Assembly (NCBI RefSeq): GCF_000308655.1
Contig: NZ_BAGC01000006.1
Span: forward strand, 1-64,000
Length of the DNA: 64,000 nt
Direction of reading: 5' to 3'
Origin: Nocardia niigatensis NBRC 100131
GTDB lineage: Bacteria; Actinomycetota; Actinomycetes; Mycobacteriales; Mycobacteriaceae
The stretch's first letter is position 1, and every line of letters begins with the position of its first letter. This document shows positions 24,123 through 31,948 of the stretch, piece by piece. A model generated the notes under the pieces. It was not told the origin of the DNA and did not search any database. It saw nothing but the letters and a program-made list of their open reading frames with translations. The translations under genes and the position numbers were made by a program.

Positions 24123-25052
24123 ATGGTTGCCGCTCTCCTCGCCGACTTGTTCGAAACGCATCGGCCGCATCTGCTCTCGGTGGCCTACCGGCTCACCGGC
24201 AGTGTCAGCGATGCCGAAGACGCGGTGCAGGAGAGCTGGCTGCGGCTCGCGGTGGCCCGCCAGTCCGAGATCGAGGATCTGCGCGCCTGGCTCACCACGG
24301 TGGTCAGCCGCATCTGCCTGGACCGGCTGCGCAGCGCGGCGGTCCGGCGGGAAAAGTATGTAGGGCAATGGCTCCCGGAGCCCATCGTCACCGCGATGAC
24401 GCCCTCCAGCACTCCGGATCCGCTGGCGGCCGTGGTGCGCAAACAGGAATTCCGTTTCGCCGCCCTCGTGGTGCTGGATACGCTGACCCCGCCGCAGCGC
24501 GTGGCATTCGTTCTGCACGACGGCTTCTCGCTGCCCTTCGGCGAAATCGCGGACATCCTGGGCATTTCCGTGGACTCCGCGCGACAGCTGGCCGCCCGGG
24601 CCCGCAAGGCGGTGGCGGCCGCGCCCGCCCCGGTCGCCGACGACGAGCACAATGCCGCGGTCCAGCGGCTGCTGGCCGCGCTGGCCCGCGGTGACGTCGA
24701 CGCCATCGTGGCCGCGCTGCACCCGGACGTCCGCACCGTCGGCGACGGCGGCGGGGCCGTGTCCACCGCGGTCAACGTGGTTGCGGGTGTGGACAAGAAC
24801 GCGCGTCTCTGGCTGGGCCTGTGGCGCCGCTTCGGACTCTTCGACGCCGAGCGCATCGGGCCCGCCCGCGAGCTCGAACCGGTCCTGGTCAACGGGCAGT
24901 GGGGAATTCTCGCGCACGCCATCCCGGCCGAGAACGGGAGCCCCGGAAACCCGCAGCGCGTGTATGCCTTCACCGTGCGCGAGGGCAAGGTGTGGGGTGT
25001 CTACGACGTGGTGAACCCCGCGAAGCTGAGCGGTATCCGGCTGCCGCGCTGA
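24123..25052 (+). CDS. ECF41-type sigma factor with C-terminal SnoaL-like domain (SigJ-like)
   Basis: A 309-residue extracytoplasmic-function sigma factor. Sigma-2 covers residues 5-75 (YRLTGSVSDAEDAVQESWLRL) and sigma-4 covers 110-165 (LPFGEIADILGISVDSARQLAARARK). Three signatures I know from ECF41 proteins are present: WLPEP in the linker, DGGG and NPAKL (NPDKL-like) in the SnoaL-like C-terminal domain, which tunes activity in place of an anti-sigma factor. The usual ECF41 partner (a carboxymuconolactone decarboxylase or oxidoreductase gene) is not adjacent. The start is ATG 24123; longer frames upstream have no start signal. Confidence 0.9.
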   Translation: MVAALLADLFETHRPHLLSVAYRLTGSVSDAEDAVQESWLRLAVARQSEIEDLRAWLTTVVSRICLDRLRSAAVRREKYVGQWLPEPIVTAMTPSSTPDPLAAVVRKQEFRFAALVVLDTLTPPQRVAFVLHDGFSLPFGEIADILGISVDSARQLAARARKAVAAAPAPVADDEHNAAVQRLLAALARGDVDAIVAALHPDVRTVGDGGGAVSTAVNVVAGVDKNARLWLGLWRRFGLFDAERIGPARELEPVLVNGQWGILAHAIPAENGSPGNPQRVYAFTVREGKVWGVYDVVNPAKLSGIRLPR

Positions 25053-25100
25053 ACCGGCGGTGCGGCAAATCACGGCTGACGGCCGTTTTCGCGGATGGAT

Positions 25101-25106
25101 TAGGCT
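25101..25106 (+). promoter_or_regulatory. -10 element for a leaderless aminotransferase transcript
   Basis: TAGGCT lies 6 nt before the ATG at 25113 with no ribosome-binding site between, consistent with a leaderless message. Confidence 0.45.
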
Positions 25107-25112
25107 CCGGAC

Positions 25113-26297
25113 ATGCCGCGCATTCCGACCGTCGCCCGACTGCAGCCCTTCGCGTCGACGATCTTCGCCGAGATGACCGAGCTCGCCGTGCGCCACGGCG
25201 CGGTCAACCTGGGCCAGGGCTTCCCGGACAGCGACGGCCCCGCGGGCATGCTCGAGGTGGCGCGGCAGGCCATCGCCGACGGGTTCAACCAGTACCCGCC
25301 CGGGCGTGGCGTGCCCGCGCTGCGGCAGGCCATCGCCGCCGACCGCGCCCGCCGCTACGGCACCCACTACGACCCGGACAACCAGGTGCTGGTCACCGTC
25401 GGCGCCACCGAGGCCATCGCGGCGACCGTGCTCGGCCTCGTCGAACCCGGCGAGGACGTGGTGCTCATCGAGCCGTACTACGACTCCTACGCCGCCGCCA
25501 TCGCCCTGGCCGGAGCGCGCCGGCGCACCGCGCGGCTGGTGCCCGACGGTGACGGCTTCGCCCTCGACCTGGACAGCCTGCGCGCCGCTATCACGCCGAA
25601 AACCCGCCTGCTGCTGGTCAATTCGCCCCACAACCCGACCGGAACCGTGCTCTCCCGCGCGGATCTCACCGCCATCGCCGAGATCGCCATAGAACACGAC
25701 CTGTACGTCATGTCGGACGAGGCGTACGAGCACCTCTACTACGACGGCCACGAGCACATCAGCCTGTCCACCCTGCCCGGCATGTTCGAGCGCACCATCG
25801 TGATCTCCAGTGCCGCCAAGACCTTCAGCGTCACCGGCTGGAAGATCGGCTGGGCCTGCGCGCCCGCGCCGCTGCTGGACGCGGTACTGGCCGCCAAGCA
25901 GTTCCTCACCTTCGTCGGCGGCGGGCCGTTCCAGCCCGCGGTCGCGCACGCGCTGAACACCGAGCAGCAGTGGGTGGCCGCGCTGCGGGACACGCTGTCG
26001 GAGAAGCGACTCCGGCTCTCCGGCGCGCTCACCGAGGCCGGGTTCGGCGTGAAGCGCAGTGACGGAACCTATTTCGTGTGCGCCGACATCAGGCCGCTGG
26101 GCGCGACCGAGGCCTACGCCTTCTGCAAGGAGCTGCCCGAACGCCTCGGCGTGGCGGCGGTTCCGGTGAGCGTCTTCGCCGATGACAAGGCCGCCTGGAA
26201 TCACCTGGTGCGCTTCACCTTCTGCAAGAAGGAGGAGACTATCGCCGAGGGTATCCGCCGCCTGCGCGCGGGTCACAACGCCGAAGCTGTCCGGTAG
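25113..26297 (+). CDS. PLP-dependent aminotransferase (class I/II; DapC-like)
   Basis: A 394-residue fold-type I aminotransferase. The N-terminal region reads NLGQGFPD, the substrate-carboxylate region NSPHNPTG, the Asp/Tyr pair is in MSDEAYEHL, the PLP lysine is in SAAKTFSVTGWKIG, and the C-terminus carries VRFTFCKKEETI. By length and by its neighbourhood (an XPB-like helicase follows a few genes on) it matches M. tuberculosis Rv0858c, annotated as N-succinyldiaminopimelate aminotransferase DapC of lysine/diaminopimelate synthesis. Kynurenine or methionine aminotransferases are close alternatives, so the substrate is uncertain. The start is ATG 25113. Confidence 0.9.
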   Translation: MPRIPTVARLQPFASTIFAEMTELAVRHGAVNLGQGFPDSDGPAGMLEVARQAIADGFNQYPPGRGVPALRQAIAADRARRYGTHYDPDNQVLVTVGATEAIAATVLGLVEPGEDVVLIEPYYDSYAAAIALAGARRRTARLVPDGDGFALDLDSLRAAITPKTRLLLVNSPHNPTGTVLSRADLTAIAEIAIEHDLYVMSDEAYEHLYYDGHEHISLSTLPGMFERTIVISSAAKTFSVTGWKIGWACAPAPLLDAVLAAKQFLTFVGGGPFQPAVAHALNTEQQWVAALRDTLSEKRLRLSGALTEAGFGVKRSDGTYFVCADIRPLGATEAYAFCKELPERLGVAAVPVSVFADDKAAWNHLVRFTFCKKEETIAEGIRRLRAGHNAEAVR

Positions 26298-26299
26298 TC

Positions 26300-26455
26300 A
26301 TGCTCGGCTGCCTCACCGACCCTGCCGGACCCGCGGGACTGCGGCTCGCCCCGGACATCGGCCTCACCCTCGACTGGACCGAAACCCCGAAGGCCTGCGA
26401 GGCCATCGAATCCCGCACCCTCCGCGGCAAAGCGGTCCTCGCTCTCGGTAACTGA
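26300..26455 (+). pseudogene. 51-codon remnant resembling the C-terminus of a zinc-type dehydrogenase/quinone reductase
   Basis: An ATG at 26300, directly after the aminotransferase stop, opens MLGCLTDPAGPAG then LTLDWTETPKACEAIESRTLRGKAVLAL. The last 25 residues look like the C-terminal helix and strand of medium-chain dehydrogenases (x-A-x-EALESRTLRGKAVL-x-L). The catalytic and cofactor domains are absent, so it is probably a decayed gene end rather than a functional small protein. It could also be a real short ORF coupled to the aminotransferase. Confidence 0.4.
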
Positions 26456-26518
26456 CGCGGTCCACCCGGTGATAAGTGGACCGCGACAGGGGCGGGTCGC
26501 GCTCGGAGAATTGGACGG

Positions 26519-27163
26519 GTGATCGAAACGAGTGCGGTGGTGGGCGTGGCCGCGGCGGCACTGGGGCTGGTGCTGACGCCGGGGCCGAACATGATGTATC
26601 TGGTGTCGCGGACCGTGTCGCAGGGGCGCCGGGCCGGGCTGGTGTCCTTGGCGGGGGTGGCGGTCGGATTCGGGGTGTATCTGGCGGCCGCGACCGCGGG
26701 GATCACCGCGGTGTTCGCCATGGTGCCGGCGCTGTATCTGACGCTGAAGGTGGCCGGTGCGCTGTACCTGGTCCACCTCGCGTGGCGGACGCTGCGGCCC
26801 GGCGCGGCCTCGCTGTTCACGCCCACCGAGCTGCCCGCCGACTCGACGCGGCGGCTGTTCACCATGGGCCTGGTCACCAATCTGCTCAATCCCAAGATCG
26901 CCATCCTGTACATGGCGCTGATCCCGCAGTTCGTGGTGCCCGCGCGCGGGCAGGTCTGGTTGCAGAGCCTGTGCCTGGGCGCGGTGCAGATCAGCATCGC
27001 CATCACGGTGAACGGGCTGATCGTGCTCAGCGCGGGCGCGATCTCGACCTTCCTGGGCCGGCGGCCCCTGTGGCTGCGGGCGCAGCGGTTCGTCACCGGC
27101 TCGGTGCTCGGCGCCATGGCCGCGCTGGTGCTGTCGGACCGCACCCGCCCGCTCCCGGCCTGA
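26519..27163 (+). CDS. LysE/RhtB-family exporter
   Basis: A 214-residue membrane protein with about six transmembrane segments. The N-terminal TPGPNMMYLVSR motif and NLLNPKIAILYMALIPQF after the central loop are the LysE/RhtB hallmarks. Family members export amino acids or their derivatives by proton exchange. The start is GTG 26519 (VIETSAVVGVAAAALGLVL). A second LysE-type gene lies 1.5 kb away at 28667-29308 on the other strand; they are not close copies. The substrate cannot be told. Confidence 0.9.
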   Translation: MIETSAVVGVAAAALGLVLTPGPNMMYLVSRTVSQGRRAGLVSLAGVAVGFGVYLAAATAGITAVFAMVPALYLTLKVAGALYLVHLAWRTLRPGAASLFTPTELPADSTRRLFTMGLVTNLLNPKIAILYMALIPQFVVPARGQVWLQSLCLGAVQISIAITVNGLIVLSAGAISTFLGRRPLWLRAQRFVTGSVLGAMAALVLSDRTRPLPA

Positions 27164-27202
27164 CCGGATCGCCCGCCTCGAATTCCCAGGGCGGGCAACG
27201 CC

Positions 27203-28606
27203 TCACGCGCGCAGGGGACCGGGGTAGAGGAACTCGTCGGCCGGCCGATCGGTGCGATCGAGCCAGGCGGCGAAGAAACCCGTCAGGTCATGGGGTGTGC
27301 GGGTCTGCACGAAGGCGCGGAACTCGGGCATGGACGCGTTCCCGTACTGGTGCGCCATCACGAAGTCGCGCATCGCCGGGAAGAAGGCGTCGTCACCCAT
27401 GGTCCGGCGCAGCGCGTGCAGGAACAGCGGCCCCCGGTAGTAGACCGAGGTGAATTCATTGCCCTTGCCCGGATTCTGGAGCGCGATCTCCCAGAACTTC
27501 GGATCGTCGTGGTATTTCGCGACGGTCTCCCGGTAAGCGGCGTCGACGTCCTTGCCGTCCTTGCGTTCCGGCCACAGGTAGTCGGCGGTGTAGCTGGCGA
27601 AGCACTCGTTCAGGCACACGTCCGACCACTGCTTCACCGACATGGAGTCGCCCCACCACTGATGGGTGATCTCGTGCACCACGGTGTCCAGATCGGTCCA
27701 GGGTGCGTAGATGGGCCGCGACTGCGTCTCCAGCGAGAACTGCAGATCGGTGTCGACATAGATGCCGCCCGCGGTGTCGAACGGGTAGTGGCCGTACAGC
27801 TCCTCCTGGAAGTCCAGGATCTCCGGCAGCCGCGACTCCACCTCCCGGGCCTTCGACGCGTCCGGCGCGAACGCGCTCAGCAGCGGAGTTCCATTGGCGC
27901 GCCGCTGTTCCAGGAACTGGAACCGGTCGATGGCGACGGTGGTCAGGTAGCCGACCACCGGCTGGCGCATCTCCCAGGAGACCGTGCGATTCGCGTCCTG
28001 CACGGTGTCGGACACCTTGTCGCCGTTGGACATCACCTCCCACTCCTGCGGCACGGTGGCGTGCAGCGTGAAAGTCGCCTTGTCCAAGGGGGAGTCGTTG
28101 AGCGGATACCAGGCGCTGGCCGAATGCGGTTCGCCCGCAACGAAAGCCCCACCGCTGGGCGAGAACACCCAGCCCTCGCCGTCGGTCCCGGTCGCCGGGC
28201 CCGCGTAGTCCACCTGCACGGTGAACGGCAGCCCAGGGAGCAGCGGGATCAAGGGGGTGACGACCAGTTCGTGCTCGTCGGTGCGATCGAACCAGGCGGG
28301 CAGGTTGTTGACGGTCACCTTGGAGATCTGCGGCCCGCTGTAATCCAGGTTGAACGTCCGCAGCGCCTGCGTGGCCACCGCGTCGATCCGGGTCGACCCG
28401 GTCAGCTGATGCGTCGGGGGATCGTAGGCGATGGTGACGTCGTAATGGCCGGCGTGATAGCCGCCATTGCCGTCCATCGGATAGTAGGGGTCGCCCAGGC
28501 CGGGCGCGCCGGCGAGCGGGTCAACCGAATCCGCCTGCGCGGGAGCCGCGTTCGCGCCCGCCAGCAGTACCGCCCCCACCGCCAGGTACCGCCAGGTCCG
28601 CCTCAT
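27203..28606 (-). CDS. Secreted M1-family zinc metallopeptidase
   Basis: A 467-residue protein with a signal peptide (MRRTWRYLAVGAVLLAGANA, cleavage after AQA). The M1 beta-sandwich domain comes first, then the catalytic motif HEITHQWWGDS with the third zinc ligand in NECFASY 19 residues later. It is shorter than aminopeptidase N because the C-terminal helical domain is missing, as in many actinobacterial secreted members. It probably removes N-terminal residues from peptides outside the membrane. The ATG at 28606 is chosen because it begins the signal peptide; 28630 adds eight residues. Confidence 0.92.
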   Translation of the reverse strand: MRRTWRYLAVGAVLLAGANAAPAQADSVDPLAGAPGLGDPYYPMDGNGGYHAGHYDVTIAYDPPTHQLTGSTRIDAVATQALRTFNLDYSGPQISKVTVNNLPAWFDRTDEHELVVTPLIPLLPGLPFTVQVDYAGPATGTDGEGWVFSPSGGAFVAGEPHSASAWYPLNDSPLDKATFTLHATVPQEWEVMSNGDKVSDTVQDANRTVSWEMRQPVVGYLTTVAIDRFQFLEQRRANGTPLLSAFAPDASKAREVESRLPEILDFQEELYGHYPFDTAGGIYVDTDLQFSLETQSRPIYAPWTDLDTVVHEITHQWWGDSMSVKQWSDVCLNECFASYTADYLWPERKDGKDVDAAYRETVAKYHDDPKFWEIALQNPGKGNEFTSVYYRGPLFLHALRRTMGDDAFFPAMRDFVMAHQYGNASMPEFRAFVQTRTPHDLTGFFAAWLDRTDRPADEFLYPGPLRA

Positions 28607-28666
28607 GCCTTCCCGCCACCCCTTTTCCACGCCGACAGCCGACCACGATGCTAATCGGCCGGTGTC

Positions 28667-29308
28667 TCAATTACCGTTGCCCGACACGGCCACGCTCGCG
28701 CCCAGGCCGATGATCATCACCCCGCCCGCGCCGCCGACCGCCTCCAGCCGTTTCGGCGAGCGCGCGAACCAGTCCCGCGCCGATCCCGCCACCAGCGCCC
28801 ACACCGAATCGGAGACCAGGGCGATGGCGATGAACAGCAGCCCGAGCATCAGCATCTGAACCGGCACCGGACCGGCGTGCGGCGCCACGAACTGCGGCAG
28901 CACGGCGGAGAAGAAGATGATCGCCTTCGGGTTGGTGATCCCGACGATCACCGATTGCCGCAGCGCCCGGCCGGTGCCGACCGGCTCGGCCTTCGACTGG
29001 AACGCCTCCCGCAGCGACCGCCGCTCCCGGATCGCCTGCAGGCCGATGTACATCAGGTACAGCGCGCCGGTGAACTTCACGGCGGCCAGTGCGATCGCCG
29101 AGGCGGCGAGCAGGGTGCCCAGACCCGCCGCGACCAGGGCCATGATGATGACGACGCCGAGGGAATGGCCCAGCACCGACAGCAGCGCCGCCCGCCGGCC
29201 ATACGACAGCGCCCGCCCGATCACGAAAAGCACTCCGGGCCCGGGAATTACGATCAGGACGAAGGCCGCGATCAGAAACGCCACCACATTCGCGACGGGG
29301 ATCATCAT
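28667..29308 (-). CDS. LysE/RhtB-family exporter
   Basis: A 213-residue membrane protein: IPGPGVLFVIGRALSYGRR near the N-terminus and GITNPKAIIFFSAVLPQF in the middle mark the LysE/RhtB family; about six transmembrane segments. The start is ATG 29308. It lies upstream of, and on the same strand as, the secreted peptidase gene, 60 bp away. An amino-acid exporter beside a peptidase could relieve peptide-derived amino acids, but this is only a guess from position. Confidence 0.9.
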   Translation of the reverse strand: MMIPVANVVAFLIAAFVLIVIPGPGVLFVIGRALSYGRRAALLSVLGHSLGVVIIMALVAAGLGTLLAASAIALAAVKFTGALYLMYIGLQAIRERRSLREAFQSKAEPVGTGRALRQSVIVGITNPKAIIFFSAVLPQFVAPHAGPVPVQMLMLGLLFIAIALVSDSVWALVAGSARDWFARSPKRLEAVGGAGGVMIIGLGASVAVSGNGN

Positions 29309-29352
29309 CCCATCCTACGAAGCGGTGCAACCGAAATCGGCGGGTTCGCGCG

Positions 29353-30021
29353 TCAGCCGCGCAGTTCCTCCGGCAGCTGCTGCGGGTCCAGCAGCAGGCG
29401 CTTGGCGTCCGCGCCCCGCACCTTGGTGGCCAGGTCCAGATTGTCGGTGAGCAGCTTCCACTCCACCTCGTTGATCTCCCCGCGGGCGCGCTCGATGATG
29501 TTCAGGTCCCGGGTGCCCCAGGCGATGGGCATGGCGCTCACCGACTGCCACAGATCCCCGACCGGTCCGGGCGCGCGGTCCACCCGCACGGTCACCGCGG
29601 GCACGCGCTCCCCGGCCCGGGTCCGATGCCCGGGTAGCGAACGGACCGTGCGGGTCACCAGCGCGTAGCGCGGCCCGGCGGTGTTCGGCTTGGCCAGATC
29701 GACCAGGGCGAGCAGGGTGGCGCCGTTGCCGTCGGTCTCCGAGACCACCGCGGGCACCAGGTCGCCGGCGGCGTACAGCTTGTCCACGCGGCCGCGGTGC
29801 GGCGTCCAGTACCCGATGAACAGCGCGGTCGCGGCGGCGAGCAGGAAGGCCACGGCGAGCAGCCAGGACCAGGGATGGTTCACCCAGACCAGCAGGGCCG
29901 TGCCCAGTCCCAGCCCGATGGCCGCGCTGTATGCCCAGATGCGAAGCCGGCGCAGGTACGCGACGACCTCGTTGACCGCCCGGGCATGGTCACGGTCCAC
30001 CGCGAATTCGAAGCGCCGCAC
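29353..30021 (-). CDS. DUF3239-like membrane-anchored protein
   Basis: A 222-residue protein. MRRFEFAVDRDHARAVNEV leads into two transmembrane segments (YSAAIGLGLGTALLVWV and WLLAVAFLLAAATALFIGY), followed by a soluble domain with VPAVVSETDGNGATLLALVDLAK and a C-terminal MPIAWGTRDLNIIERAR segment. I recall this as DUF3239, found in mycolata; no function is known. The start is ATG 30021 with GCGGGAGGG upstream. It is 37 bp from the XPB-helicase gene, same strand, so it may be cotranscribed. Confidence 0.78.
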   Translation of the reverse strand: MRRFEFAVDRDHARAVNEVVAYLRRLRIWAYSAAIGLGLGTALLVWVNHPWSWLLAVAFLLAAATALFIGYWTPHRGRVDKLYAAGDLVPAVVSETDGNGATLLALVDLAKPNTAGPRYALVTRTVRSLPGHRTRAGERVPAVTVRVDRAPGPVGDLWQSVSAMPIAWGTRDLNIIERARGEINEVEWKLLTDNLDLATKVRGADAKRLLLDPQQLPEELRG

Positions 30022-30058
30022 GTGCGTCCCTCCCGCCTTATGGAGGCTCTTCCTCCAC

Positions 30059-31717
30059 TTATCCTATCGTCGGACCGAGCAGGTCGTCCGCATCGGTGAT
30101 GCGATAGGCATACCCCTGCTCCGCCAGGAAACGCTGCCGGTGCGCGGCATACTCGGCGTCCAGCGTGTCACGTGCGACCACGGAATAGAAGTGAGCTTGG
30201 CCGCCATCGTGTTTCGGCCGCAGCAGCCGTCCGAGCCGCTGCGCCTCCTCCTGCCGCGACCCGAAGGTGCCCGAAACCTGCACCGCGACCGAGGCTTCCG
30301 GCAGGTCGATGGAGAAGTTGGCCACCTTCGACACCACCAGCACCGGGATCTCCCCGCGGCGGAAGGCGTCGAAGAGCTCCTCGCGCTCCCTGGTGCGGGT
30401 GGAACCCTGGATGACCGGGGCGTCGAGATGCTCGCCCAGTTCGTCCAGTTGATCCAGGTAGGCCCCGATCACCAGGCTCGGGGCGTCCTTGTGCCGGGCC
30501 AGAATCGACTCCACCACCGGCAGTTTCGTGCGCGCGGTGGAGCACAGCCGGTAGCGTTCCTCCGGCTCGGCGGTCGCGTAGGCCATGCGCTCGGCGTCGG
30601 TCAGGGTGACCCGCACCTCGACGCAGTCCGCGGGCGCGATCCAGCCCTGCGACTCGATGTCCTTCCACGGTGCGTCGTACCGCTTGGGTCCGATCAGCGA
30701 GAACACGTCGCCTTCGCGGCCGTCCTCGCGGACCAGGGTGGCGGTCAGCCCGAGCCGGCGACGCGACTGCAGGTCCGCGGTCATCCGGAAGACCGGGGCG
30801 GGCAGCAGGTGCACCTCGTCATAGATGACCAGGCCCCAGTCCCGGCTGTCGAACAGCTCGAGATGCCGGTACTCGCCCTTGGACTTGCGGGTGATGACCT
30901 GGTACGTGGCGATGGTGACCGGGCGGATCTCCTTGCGCTCACCGGAGTACTCGCCGATCTCGTCCTCGGTCAGCGAGGTGCGGGCCAGCAGCTCGCGCCG
31001 CCATTGCCGCCCGGCCACGGTATTGGTGACCAGGATCAGCGTGGTGGCCTTGGCCTTGGCCATGGCCGCCGCGCCCACCATGGTCTTGCCCGCGCCGCAG
31101 GGCAGCACCACGACGCCGGAACCGCCCGCCCAGAACGATTCCGCGGCCAGTTCCTGATAGTCGCGCAGATGCCAGTCGCTCGACTCGTAGTCCAGGTTGA
31201 TCTCGTGGGCCTCGCCGTCCACGTAGCCGGCGAGATCCTCGGCGGGCCAGCCGACCTTGAGCAGCATCTGCTTGATGCGCCCGCGCTCCGACGGGTGCAC
31301 GATCACCGTGTCGTCGTCGATGCGCGCGCCCAGCATGGGCTGAATCTTCTTGTGCCGCAGGATTTCCTCCAGCACCGCGCGGTCCAGGCTGACCAGCACC
31401 AGCCCGTGCGCGGGATGCTTGACCAGCTGCAGCCGGCCGTAGCGGGCCATGGTGTCGACGATGTCCACCAGCAGCGGCTGGGGCACCGCGTACCGGCTGA
31501 AGCTGACCAGCGCGTCGACCACCTGCTCGGCGTCGTGCCCGGCCGCGCGCGCGTTCCACAGCGCCAGCGGCGTCACCCGATAGGTGTGCACGTGCTCGGG
31601 TGCGCGCTCCAGTTCGGCGAACGGCGCGATGGCCTGCCGCGCCGCATCGGCCGACTCGTGGTCGACCTCCAGCAGCAGCGTCTTGTCGCTCTGCACGATG
31701 AGTGGACCGTCGGTCAC
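30059..31717 (-). CDS. XPB/Ercc3-type DNA helicase
   Basis: A 552-residue superfamily 2 helicase. A domain of about 180 residues precedes the motor; Walker A is LPCGAGKTMVG, motif II is VIYDEVHLL, motif III is LGLTATLVRED, and motif VI is QRLGRLLRPK. Bacterial XPB proteins unwind DNA 3'-5' and are thought to act in DNA repair; the M. tuberculosis homologue is Rv0861c, next to Rv0862c as here (with two genes inserted). The start is GTG 31717 with AGGAGGT just upstream, giving VTDGPLIVQSDKT. The frame stays open far upstream to 33565, but that part is a shadow of the GH5 gene. Confidence 0.93.
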   Translation of the reverse strand: MTDGPLIVQSDKTLLLEVDHESADAARQAIAPFAELERAPEHVHTYRVTPLALWNARAAGHDAEQVVDALVSFSRYAVPQPLLVDIVDTMARYGRLQLVKHPAHGLVLVSLDRAVLEEILRHKKIQPMLGARIDDDTVIVHPSERGRIKQMLLKVGWPAEDLAGYVDGEAHEINLDYESSDWHLRDYQELAAESFWAGGSGVVVLPCGAGKTMVGAAAMAKAKATTLILVTNTVAGRQWRRELLARTSLTEDEIGEYSGERKEIRPVTIATYQVITRKSKGEYRHLELFDSRDWGLVIYDEVHLLPAPVFRMTADLQSRRRLGLTATLVREDGREGDVFSLIGPKRYDAPWKDIESQGWIAPADCVEVRVTLTDAERMAYATAEPEERYRLCSTARTKLPVVESILARHKDAPSLVIGAYLDQLDELGEHLDAPVIQGSTRTREREELFDAFRRGEIPVLVVSKVANFSIDLPEASVAVQVSGTFGSRQEEAQRLGRLLRPKHDGGQAHFYSVVARDTLDAEYAAHRQRFLAEQGYAYRITDADDLLGPTIG

Positions 31718-31901
31718 GACACCTCCTGGCATTTGTCCGGGCCCGAACGGGCCTCGTCCATTCTCCAGGAAGCCACCGACATGGCCACCGTGACCTGCGT
31801 CCTTTTCGCTCAGGGCGCACGCGACCGGCCGGTGAGCGGCATATTGATCTCGCGAAAAACGGTCAAGACCCGAGTTCCAGTGGCTACGATCACCCGAAAC
31901 T

Positions 31902-31924
31902 TGGACGCATGTCCATTTGGACGA
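31902..31924. promoter_or_regulatory. Repeated TGGAC/GTCCA elements before the GH5 gene
   Basis: TGGAC-GCAT-GTCCA forms an inverted repeat, followed by a direct copy TTTGGACG. It sits 25-47 bp before the ATG at 31949, where a repressor or activator could act on the GH5 promoter. Confidence 0.35.
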
Positions 31925-31948
31925 TTGACCTGAAAGAACTGAACAGGG

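Noticed and set aside
24039..26276. A 745-residue minus-strand frame across the sigma factor and aminotransferase genes
   Set aside because: Shadow of two well-supported plus-strand genes; no recognisable domain or start signal.
27203..29308. Peptidase plus two LysE genes as one peptide-use operon
   Set aside because: One LysE gene is on the opposite strand and the promoter order does not support one transcript; left as separate genes.
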